A DNA stretch of 7,368 nt from an uncultured Collinsella sp. (lineage in GTDB: Bacteria; Actinomycetota; Coriobacteriia; Coriobacteriales; Coriobacteriaceae). Position numbers and translations under genes: made by a program. Location of the stretch: positions 1 through 7,368 of the forward strand of contig CAAENB010000100.1 in NCBI GenBank assembly GCA_900757235.1, given 5' to 3'. The notes beneath the pieces are model-generated. The model did not search any database. It was not told where the DNA came from and worked only from the letters and a program-made list of their open reading frames with translations. Positions 1 through 5,809 of the stretch are shown piece by piece (the first letter of the stretch is position 1; each line of letters begins with the position of its first letter).

Positions 1-220
1 CCATACGTGGCTCCAATCTGCCTCGGGGACTTACTGTACTGGCTATGTACCCATTGCCGTGCATTTAATCACGCGGATTCCTAAAGACCCGAATAACGAT
101 TGCTTGATACCGCATACCGAAGTCTCGCACTTTTCCGTGGCAAAGTGCGCTATAGAAGGGAGCCGACGGCTTTGTATTTGGTCCCGAAAATTGGCTTTGA
201 CCTGCTGGTTTTATAGGGAT
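1..220. other. Intergenic stretch without a recognised gene
   Basis: Downstream of the terminator I see no protein frame that I would defend on either strand and no tRNA, SRP, 6S, tmRNA or RNase P signature. It contains an 8-bp hairpin CGCACTTT/AAAGTGCG (126-133 with 142-149, 8-nt loop), a small palindrome AGCCGACGGCT (161-171), and a 7-nt-period direct repeat ATACCG (107-112 and 114-119). No convincing promoter was found on the minus strand, although one would be expected here if a new gene begins at the window edge. Confidence 0.5.
2..14 (-). promoter_or_regulatory. Possible SD and start codon of a further minus-strand gene
   Basis: On the minus strand GGAG (14-11) is followed after 6 nt by ATG (4-2), close to the spacing of most other gene starts here. 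The coding part would lie outside the window, so it cannot be tested from this sequence. Confidence 0.3.
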
Positions 221-255
221 AAAAAAGCCGGGCTCCCCTATTGGGGAAACCCGGC
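221..255 (-). terminator. Intrinsic terminator of the lipoprotein gene
   Basis: On the minus strand GCCGGG (255-250) pairs with CCCGGC (232-227), and inside it CCCC (246-243) pairs with GGGG (238-235) around a 4-nt AATA loop. The stem is followed directly by TTTTTT (226-221). It lies 67 nt after the lipoprotein stop, a textbook position and shape. Confidence 0.88.
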
Positions 256-321
256 AGTGCGTGTTGAAACCGTGAAGAGGCGTCCTTTCCAACGTATAGG
301 AGACACCACCCCTAGCAATAA

Positions 322-1329
322 CTAGCTATTAAGTTTGTTAATGTCGTCGTCGGTGATGGTGCCTTCCTGGCTGGACGATTTGTCCTCGGAGGATGCGGTC
401 TCATTGTTGGAATCGGAGGACTCGCTGCCGGAGGATGCGGTCTCACTGGACTCAGAGTCGCCCGGCTGCACGTTAGCGCCCGAAACCGTCTTAGTGGTGA
501 GGTCGTAGGGCATCCTGCCATACCAGACAGAGTGGACCGCCTCGAGCGTGCCGTCGGCCGTAATACCGTCGAGGGCATCGCTCACGGCACGGCACAGTTC
601 GTCATTGGACGAGAGGCCCGCAACACCAAGCGTCGAGGGCGCCTCGAGCGAACCGGCATAGGAGACCTCGCTCATCAGGCGTGCAAGGTAGCCGCCGGCC
701 GTGGAGTCGCAGATTACATAGTCGACCTCGCCGGACTCGAGCGCCTCAAAGCACTCGTTGATGTTGGAGTAGGTCTTTTGGTTGGCGGTGATGCTCTGCT
801 TAGCAAGCGCCTCCTGCGAGGCCGAGGACATCTGGACACCCAGAGTAGACGTGTTAAGGGTATCGGTGGAAACGCTTAGCGACCCACCATCGCTGGTTTT
901 ACCGAACACGGAAGCGGCATCGTACAGGCAGGTGCCGAGCGAGCTAACGTCCCCGTCCGTGGAGTTGATCTCGCCGATAAAGATATCAGCCTTTTTGTCG
1001 CCGAGCGCGGAACCTGCCGAGGACGCATCGACAAAGGCGACCTTAAGGCCCATGCGGCTTGCGAGGGCGCGGGCGGCGTCAACCGCATACCCCGTGAGCT
1101 CGCCGTCGGCGTCCTGCATGGCCTGCGGCGCATCGGAAGTATCGAGGGCGACCGTCAGGGTTCCGGGAGTGACCAGGGCATCGTCCGACACCGCCGGCGT
1201 GACGGTCTCGTACTCGATCTGGTCGATCGTGGGAGTCGTGAACGTAGACAGCGGGTTGAACGCGCATCCGCTCAGGCCCAAAACGGCGATGACCGCTGCG
1301 GTCCCAGCACCTAACCGAGCCGCGTGCAT
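322..1329 (-). CDS. Family 3 solute-binding lipoprotein (ABC transporter-like)
   Basis: A 335-aa exported lipoprotein of the periplasmic-binding-protein family 3 (SBP_bac_3), whose members usually capture amino acids for ABC importers. The signal peptide is short (MHAAR, then a hydrophobic run 6-19) with a lipobox LSGC and acylated C22. The binding domain begins near LTVALDTSDAP (58-68), continues with GELTGYAVDAARALASRMG (76-94) and KADIFIGEINSTDG (113-126), and has hinge-side GEVDYVICD (200-208). The usual 'TPER' arginine after the KAD strand, which binds the amino-acid carboxylate, is absent (STDGDVSS). Residues about 288-325 form a Ser/Glu/Asp-rich linker-like tail. I chose ATG 1329 because GAGGGG (1337-1342) lies 7 nt upstream; ATG 1347 would add MVRGSL and is possible. 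There is no permease or ATPase gene beside it, so its transporter, if any, is elsewhere. The gene has its own promoter and terminator, so it is probably monocistronic. Confidence 0.82.
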   Translation of the reverse strand: MHAARLGAGTAAVIAVLGLSGCAFNPLSTFTTPTIDQIEYETVTPAVSDDALVTPGTLTVALDTSDAPQAMQDADGELTGYAVDAARALASRMGLKVAFVDASSAGSALGDKKADIFIGEINSTDGDVSSLGTCLYDAASVFGKTSDGGSLSVSTDTLNTSTLGVQMSSASQEALAKQSITANQKTYSNINECFEALESGEVDYVICDSTAGGYLARLMSEVSYAGSLEAPSTLGVAGLSSNDELCRAVSDALDGITADGTLEAVHSVWYGRMPYDLTTKTVSGANVQPGDSESSETASSGSESSDSNNETASSEDKSSSQEGTITDDDINKLNS

Positions 1330-1672
1330 CAAGCTGCCCCTCACCATGTCCACTACCCTGCCTTCTGTGTCGTATACGATCCGTGCGTTGCGCGGAATAT
1401 CAGGTTGTTCCCACCAGCTGACCTGGTATTTGACCCCACACTTGCGCACCGGGGCGTTTGCTCGGGAGGCCGCAGCCACCTTCACGACTGGCCCGCTCGC
1501 CCGCGAGGCGGTATTGCCCCAAAGAAAGTAGAACGGACGGTGCGGCTTACATCTAGGACGCGCCATGATCGCGCCGCGCGCACGCGGTCGCTTACGTGGA
1601 TCCCTTTGACCGCGTCTGTCTTGGACTAGGGCGGGCATTTCGTCCGTCCGCAACCACAGCCTGGTAGGAACG
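1330..1672 (-). other. Long 5' leader or unrecognised N-terminal open frame
   Basis: Between the promoter and the lipoprotein start the frame of the lipoprotein stays open without a stop, back to 1728. It has ATG codons at 1347, 1566 and 1638, none with an SD as good as the one at 1337-1342. The stretch encoded from 1566 reads like plausible protein (MARPRCKPHRPFYF... and later VKYQVSWWEQPDIPRN), and about two thirds of its third codon positions are G or C. A protein start here would bury the lipoprotein signal some 80 residues inside, which cannot work for export. The leader also holds an 8-bp stem, ACGCGGTC/GACCGCGT (1582-1589 with 1608-1615), around an 18-nt loop. I see no riboswitch that I recognise. 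Confidence 0.35.
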
Positions 1673-1678
1673 TAGCGC

Positions 1679-1707
1679 ATTATAGCTAAGTTCAAGCTAA
1701 AGTTTAA
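1679..1707 (-). promoter_or_regulatory. Sigma-A-type promoter for the solute-binding lipoprotein gene
   Basis: On the minus strand a perfect -10 TATAAT (1684-1679) lies 17 nt downstream of TTAAAC (1707-1702), a -35 matching the consensus at about half its positions. It is in a locally AT-rich patch just downstream of the tandem hairpins. It points at the lipoprotein gene, and transcription would start near 1672. This leaves a leader of roughly 340 nt before the chosen start codon. Confidence 0.6.
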
Positions 1708-1779
1708 GGTTAGGGGCGTCATTCGCATCGCGAGTACAGATTTCGCAGGTCGGAGTGGGCTATTCGTGCCTCTGTGAAG

Positions 1780-1827
1780 CCCGGAGCTCCCCTATGGGGA
1801 GCTCCGGGGCACCCTTCCTAGGGTGCC
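1780..1827. terminator. Tandem hairpins, possible terminator without a good U-tract
   Basis: There are two adjacent perfect stems. The first pairs CCCGGAGCTCCCC (1780-1792) with its complement at 1796-1808 around a 3-nt TAT loop. The second pairs GGCACCCT (1808-1815) with AGGGTGCC (1820-1827) around a 4-nt loop. Read on the minus strand they follow the hypothetical gene and the inverted-repeat element. After the 13-bp stem comes GCTTCACAG, a poor U-tract. The core CCCC-ATA-GGGGAGC closely resembles the true terminator at 221-255. I read it as a terminator of the upstream transcription unit, possibly decayed or dependent on other factors. Confidence 0.5.
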
Positions 1828-2050
1828 GTGGCCAAAAAATGGCAAATATGAGTACTGTCACCAATTTAGTAACAGGCAGTTTTAGCCTCTCGGACAGATT
1901 TTGCGCTCAGTGTCGCCAACCTGATGCTTAGTTATTCTACATTTGTTTATTACCTTCTTACTTTATGACGCCTCCGAGTCCTAAATTCCTTGATTTTACT
2001 GTTACTGATTTAGTGACAGTACTCATATTTGCCATATTTTGGCCAGGGCA
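1824..2050. repeat. Non-coding element with 52-nt terminal inverted repeats (MITE-like)
   Basis: The left arm 1824-1875 and the reverse complement of the right arm 1999-2050 agree at 47 of 52 positions. Each arm contains the shared core GGCAAATATGAGTACTGTCA (left core at 1841-1860), preceded by a small palindrome of the form GCCA-A/T-TGGC. The 123-nt interior is visibly richer in A+T than the flanking genes and has only a weak internal inverted repeat (1889-1894 with 1973-1978). No ORF of note is inside. I found no clear target-site duplication at the ends. A MITE-like or other dispersed intergenic element is the simplest reading. A large bidirectional stem-loop acting on transcripts from the hypothetical gene (stop at 2080) is another. 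Confidence 0.65.
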
Positions 2051-2079
2051 TATGATTAACCCCCTATTTTCGACGTGAA

Positions 2080-3189
2080 TTAGACCGGCTTAAGCCCAAA
2101 ACACGCCCGCAGCGTGTTAAGCAACGCCTCTTGCTTCTTCCTGCGGGCATCGACACGATTCCGGTACCGCTTTCGCATACGCTGGTGCATGCGCCATGCG
2201 AGCGCTTCCATCGCTTCCATGTCACAGAGCATTTCGTTGTTGACCGTCGCGACCTCGATTCCCATAGTAATCAAGCCCGTGTTGCGCTTTTCATCATGGA
2301 TACGTCCCCTCCGAGAGGAATGGCCCAGCTCACCGTTGTATTCCAGGTCAAACCGGGCTGCCTCCTGATATGCATCGCAAACTGCATGGGGCATCCCCGA
2401 GATTGCCTGCGCACGGTCATCGAACTCGATCTTGTAGTCGGTCTTAAAAGGTCCGCAGGCAAACCCGCCATAGGAAAACGGAAGCGAAAACAGGGCGAGC
2501 ATGATGCACTCCATGGGCGAGAGCAGGTTTTCCGAAAGATAGGGACACAGACGCAGCAGCTGTTTGGCCACATTCCCCTTGCATGCCGCAAGGTAATCTG
2601 CCAGACGATCGGGCATCAGCACCGGCTCGACTTCAAAGTAGCCCACGTCTGCTGGCTGGTCCTTGTCCTTTGCAAGTTTATTCGTAACAGGCGAGGTGTA
2701 GGGAGGCAGATACTTCCCGCGGTCGCTCAGTGAAATCTTAGAGCACAGCTCCTGGGCCAGGGCAAACGCCTGGATGCAGCCGACCTCACGCGCAACGGCA
2801 ACACAAAGGGCCTCGGGAGATAGGCTGTACACCCCCGGTTCCACCTCTAGAATCGAGCCGGCGGGCAACCCGGAACACACGGACCAGCCTACGCCAGGCA
2901 TGCGGCGGCGCTGCGCCGCAGATCCCACCAACAAGCACAGATCTTCCTGCACCTCGCCACTTTTGGCTCCAATTCGCACCAAGTCAGGAAGATAGATATC
3001 CTCGGTCGAGGGCGACGACGTGCGCAGCACACGGCGCTCTTCATCGGGATTAAGGTCCTTCCAGCTGATATAGCCCATCTGCCGGCGCTCGGCGCGCATC
3101 ATGCGAAGCGCCGAGGCACCTGTTAGGATTACGGAAGCCGCTAGCTGTTCGCCTGTCGGCTCGTTGCGCCGCTCAATCTTCACTGCCAC
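2080..3189 (-). CDS. Hypothetical protein with DUF559/VSR-like nuclease-fold C-terminus
   Basis: A 369-aa protein whose exact family I cannot name. I infer from motif pattern alone that the C-terminal part is a PD-(D/E)XK fold of the DUF559/VSR type. A helix with LLSPMECIMLALFSLP (222-237) leads to GGFACG (241-246). Then comes FDLEYNGELGH (280-290), resembling the 'D.E.DG..H' strand, followed by HDEKR (298-302) and GIEVATV (310-316), matching the family's 'D..R...L...G..V' pattern. An N-terminal segment LTGASALRMMRAERR (22-36) and the region LLVGSAAQRRRMPGV (86-100) resemble what I recall of coriobacterial proteins often labelled AbiEi-like or hypothetical. The C-terminus is very basic (about 333-353). 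No membrane segment is visible. I chose GTG at 3189 because AGGGG (3197-3201) lies 7 nt upstream, overlapping the comF stop. An ATG at 3228 inside comF and a GTG at 3183 are alternatives. No partner toxin gene is visible. Confidence 0.75.
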   Translation of the reverse strand: MAVKIERRNEPTGEQLAASVILTGASALRMMRAERRQMGYISWKDLNPDEERRVLRTSSPSTEDIYLPDLVRIGAKSGEVQEDLCLLVGSAAQRRRMPGVGWSVCSGLPAGSILEVEPGVYSLSPEALCVAVAREVGCIQAFALAQELCSKISLSDRGKYLPPYTSPVTNKLAKDKDQPADVGYFEVEPVLMPDRLADYLAACKGNVAKQLLRLCPYLSENLLSPMECIMLALFSLPFSYGGFACGPFKTDYKIEFDDRAQAISGMPHAVCDAYQEAARFDLEYNGELGHSSRRGRIHDEKRNTGLITMGIEVATVNNEMLCDMEAMEALAWRMHQRMRKRYRNRVDARRKKQEALLNTLRACFGLKPV

Positions 3190-3199
3190 AAAACCACCC

Positions 3200-4006
3200 C
3201 TACCAAACACGTGCGATAGCAATGCCATCGACTGCCGCAGCGCCGGCGCGCTTGAGTTCCGCCGAAGCCGTGGCCATCGTCGCGCCCGTGGTGATAACGT
3301 CATCGATCAGCAGCAGGCGGCGGCCGTGCACGTCCTCAACCGTCTCGTACATGCCTTGGGCACGCTCGCGGCGCTCCTCACGACCGAGTTCGCGCTGGTC
3401 GCCATGCCCGTACTTGACGAGAGCATCGAGCAGGGGAACACCCGACAGCTCGCAAAATGGGCGCGCAATAGCCTCCATATGATCAAAACCACGCCGCCGA
3501 AACGCTGCCGCCGTCGCAGGCACAAACACCACCGCATCCGCACCGGACAGCACACCTCCTAAGCGTTCGGGCGCTACGACCTGGGCATGCAGGGCGGTGT
3601 CGTAAAGCAGCTCCGCCAGATACGGAGCCAGACGTCGCTCGCCCGCATCCTTGTACGCTTTAATGATGCGCGGCAGCGGATGCGCGTAGACGGCGCACGC
3701 CAGGCAGCGGTCGAGCGCCTCCGACATTGCCGAGGACGTGCCCTCGACCGAACATTCAGTGCACAGCAAATCCCCAAACGGGGCGCCGCATCGGGTGCAG
3801 CTATGACGTGGGTCGATGAGCGTGAGCGCAGCCAGGCAGTCTTGGCAAATAAGCGCACCGGCGCGCTCGCAGCCGGCACATCGTGTTGGCGACAATGCCT
3901 CGAGCGCCTCGCGTGCCGCCCGCTCGGCAAACGGCAGCAATTCGTCCGCAAACGGTAGGGCGCCGGCACCCTGCAGACGGCTCAATTTGTTCAGATGGCT
4001 CTTCAA
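3200..4006 (-). CDS. comF: ComF-family phosphoribosyltransferase-like protein
   Basis: ComF/GntX-family protein of 268 aa, a usual length or slightly long. ComF proteins take part in late steps of DNA uptake in competent bacteria, and the family also occurs in organisms not known to be competent, so the role here is inferred. The N-terminal part carries zinc-ribbon cysteine pairs: C43/C46, C54/C57, C70/C73 and C82/C85. The C-terminal part is a type I phosphoribosyltransferase fold. It has VPATAAAFRRRGFDH (162-175), the family's 'VP..xxRxxxRGF' region; QRELGREERRERAQG (204-218); and the PRPP loop LLLIDDVITTGAT (231-243), with two adjacent acidic residues D235 and D236. The start is TTG at 4006, chosen because AGGGAGGG (4014-4021) lies 7 nt upstream, the spacing used by most genes here. 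That SD is inside a strong hairpin. The stop overlaps the SD of the next gene, which starts 10 nt later, so the two are probably co-transcribed. Confidence 0.88.
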   Translation of the reverse strand: MKSHLNKLSRLQGAGALPFADELLPFAERAAREALEALSPTRCAGCERAGALICQDCLAALTLIDPRHSCTRCGAPFGDLLCTECSVEGTSSAMSEALDRCLACAVYAHPLPRIIKAYKDAGERRLAPYLAELLYDTALHAQVVAPERLGGVLSGADAVVFVPATAAAFRRRGFDHMEAIARPFCELSGVPLLDALVKYGHGDQRELGREERRERAQGMYETVEDVHGRRLLLIDDVITTGATMATASAELKRAGAAAVDGIAIARVW

Positions 4007-4010
4007 GACA

Positions 4011-4044
4011 CAACCCTCCCTACGTTCGGTCGCAGGGAGGGTTG
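4011..4044 (-). promoter_or_regulatory. Hairpin that sequesters the comF ribosome binding site
   Basis: In the minus-strand transcript, CAACCCTCCCT (4044-4034) pairs perfectly over 11 bp with AGGGAGGGTTG (4021-4011). Two more G-C pairs follow beyond one mismatch, with a 6-nt loop. The right arm contains the comF SD AGGGAGGG (4021-4014), 7 nt before its TTG start, so the folded RNA would hide the binding site. Smaller stems lie just upstream (4062-4067 with 4077-4082; 4085-4088 with 4096-4099). The same hairpin could act as a weak terminator for the upstream operon, but what follows (TGTCTTGAAG) is not a convincing U-tract. The structure is seen in the sequence; the regulatory role is inferred. 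Confidence 0.6.
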
Positions 4045-4108
4045 TTGATTCAGCGCTATGGTACCCCGACGCGATTGGGGTAAGGCGGGTTAAATCCGCT
4101 CGCGGGCG

Positions 4109-5809
4109 TTATTCGCCGGCGGGCGGTTGTGGTGCGGCCGAAGACGGGGTCGAGCCCTCGCCACCATCCTGGCGCGGCTTGCGGGAACGGCGACGGCGAC
4201 GGCGCTTTTGACCCTGGTCGGCCGAGCCCTCGCCACCGCGATCCTCGCGCGGCTCGCGCTCGTCGCGAGCGGCGCCACGCGAAGCCTTGGCAGCCGCTCC
4301 CCCGCCATCTCCGGGACGACGGCGCGTGACCTTGACCTCGCCATCCGAGACCTGATCGGCAACGGAGGGCACTGAGGGCTTCTGCTGCGCGCCCGAGGAA
4401 TGGCGACGGCGCGGACGCGGGGCGCGCTCCTCCTCGCCACGTGACTTGCCGCCCTTGTCGGCAGGCGCGTCGGAGGCCGAGGCGCCCTTGGAAGCGGCAC
4501 CAGCCTCGCGAGCAGCTGCGGCGCGGAAGGCGTCCTCGCGCTCCTCGCTCGACAGATGACGGCGACGACGGCGCGTGGGGTTCATGCCACCGCCGCGGTT
4601 TTGCTGCTGGGGCTGTTGAACCTCGCGCTCGCGAGCTCCGTTCTTGCCGGCGGCTGCGGCCTCGCCGGCATCGGCAGAGCCCGCACGCTTGCGGCGGCGA
4701 CGGCCACCGGCGGTATCCTCGACCTCAGGCGCCTCGGCCTTGCTGCGGCCCTTTCCGCGGCCACGGCCCTCGCCCTGCCCCTGACCGGCGCGAGCATCGG
4801 ATTCAGCATCGCGACGACGGCGCTTGGGCATCGACGTACCGGCCAGACGGTCGGCGCTCGACAGGCCATCGCCCACGTCGACGCCGTTCTCGCGGTCGAG
4901 CTCCATAAGCGCCAGACGCATCTCGGGCGACTCGATGCGCTCGAGCACGTCGCGCGTCACGCAGTCGGGGCGGCAGTTGCAGCCCTGCTCGGCGGCCTTC
5001 TTTTTGCAGCCCTCCGAGCAGGTCATATCGGCCAGGTTGACCTTAAAGACCTTGCCGTTCTCCAGGCGCAGCACCAGCTGCTCACGCGGCGTGTCATATT
5101 CCTGAATACGCGCCTTGCCGAGCGGCGTATCGATGAGCGTCTTCTTTTTGGGCGCACGGCTCTTAAAGTCCTTGTACGCTTCGAACTCATAGCGCAGGCA
5201 GCACATCAGGCGGCCGCAAACGCCGCTGATCTTGGAGGAATTGAGCGGCAGGTCCTGCTCTTTTGCCATGCGGATCGAGACGGGCTCAAACTGTCCGCCA
5301 AAGCGCGTGCAACAGAGCTCCTGGCCGCACTGGGCATAGCCGCCCACCAGGCGAGTCTCGTCGCGCACGCCGATCTGGCGCATGTCGACGCGAATGTGCA
5401 GCGTCGAGGACAGATCCTTGACGAGCTGGCGAAAATCGACGCGCTCCTCGGCCGCAAAGTAGAACACGGCCTTCTCGCCGCCAAACAGGTACTCGACGCC
5501 CACCGGCTTCATCTCGAGGTCGAGTTCTTTGACCAGACGGCGGAAATCGACCATGGCCTCGTCGCCCTGGATGGCAAGATCGTCGGCAAGCTGCAGGTCG
5601 ATGTCGCTCGCCACGCGCAGCACGGGCTTGAGCGGCTGGCCGATCTCGTCCTGCGGCACCTCGAAGGGGTCCGCCGTGACCAGGCCGATCTCGGTTCCGC
5701 GCTCGGTGGAGCAGATAGCATAATCGGCCTCGAGGATATCCAGATCCTGCGGGTCGAACCACAGGTCGCGCGAGGCGTAGGTAAACTTAACGGGTACGAC
5801 TAACGGCAT
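4109..5809 (-). CDS. ricT: RicT/YaaT-like PSP1-domain protein with long Arg-rich tail
   Basis: Homologue of RicT (YaaT). In Bacillus subtilis RicT forms an Fe-S complex with RicA and RicF (the Y-complex) that steers RNase Y in mRNA maturation and affects competence, sporulation and biofilm formation. The core, residues 1 to about 220, is typical: the PSP1 domain (about 60-150), then GGYAQCGQELCC with C161, C166 and C167, the run PVSIRMAKEQ (176-185), and SGVCGRLMCCLRYE with C198, C203 and C204. These cysteines match the Fe-S ligand positions known for the family. A further cluster (C264, C268, C277, C279, C283) follows. B. subtilis RicT is about 275 aa; this protein has 566. Residues from about 320 on are low-complexity, rich in Gly/Ala/Ser/Glu, with six Arg-rich blocks. 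The ATG start has AGGAAGG (5817-5823) 7 nt upstream and overlaps the holB stop by 10 nt, so translation is probably coupled. The core assignment is firm; the tail's role is unknown. Confidence 0.9.
   Translation of the reverse strand: MPLVVPVKFTYASRDLWFDPQDLDILEADYAICSTERGTEIGLVTADPFEVPQDEIGQPLKPVLRVASDIDLQLADDLAIQGDEAMVDFRRLVKELDLEMKPVGVEYLFGGEKAVFYFAAEERVDFRQLVKDLSSTLHIRVDMRQIGVRDETRLVGGYAQCGQELCCTRFGGQFEPVSIRMAKEQDLPLNSSKISGVCGRLMCCLRYEFEAYKDFKSRAPKKKTLIDTPLGKARIQEYDTPREQLVLRLENGKVFKVNLADMTCSEGCKKKAAEQGCNCRPDCVTRDVLERIESPEMRLALMELDRENGVDVGDGLSSADRLAGTSMPKRRRRDAESDARAGQGQGEGRGRGKGRSKAEAPEVEDTAGGRRRRKRAGSADAGEAAAAGKNGAREREVQQPQQQNRGGGMNPTRRRRRHLSSEEREDAFRAAAAREAGAASKGASASDAPADKGGKSRGEEERAPRPRRRHSSGAQQKPSVPSVADQVSDGEVKVTRRRPGDGGGAAAKASRGAARDEREPREDRGGEGSADQGQKRRRRRRSRKPRQDGGEGSTPSSAAPQPPAGE

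Noticed and set aside
196..218. Plus-strand TTGACC followed by an AT-rich stretch as a promoter
   Set aside because: No plus-strand gene follows; the AT-rich part is the T-run of the minus-strand terminator seen from the other side.
59..325. 88-codon plus-strand frame in the left intergenic region
   Set aside because: It runs through the intrinsic terminator hairpin, has no SD, and shows no recognisable protein features.
782..1531. 249-codon plus-strand open frame opposite the lipoprotein gene
   Set aside because: Antisense to the solute-binding protein; its composition (Ser/Ala/Thr-rich) mirrors the real frame and it has no motif.
1330..1728. Annotating the lipoprotein from the first start codon of its frame (468 aa)
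   Set aside because: The signal peptide and lipobox would be about 150 residues inside, and the -10 promoter element lies downstream of that start, so such a protein could not be made or exported sensibly.
2131..2733. 200-codon plus-strand open frame opposite the hypothetical gene
   Set aside because: Antisense shadow. The minus-strand frame has SD, spacing and domain-like motifs; this one has none.
4109..4850. Repetitive-looking GC-rich DNA as a tandem repeat or CRISPR-like array
   Set aside because: The repetition is at the amino-acid level (Arg blocks and Gly/Ala linkers) with no fixed period or identical DNA units.
4556..5803. 415-codon plus-strand open frame opposite ricT
   Set aside because: It lies fully antisense to a gene with unmistakable RicT motifs. 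The open frame is explained by GC-rich codon bias and the protein is an Ala/Leu/Arg/His-rich shadow with no recognisable domain.
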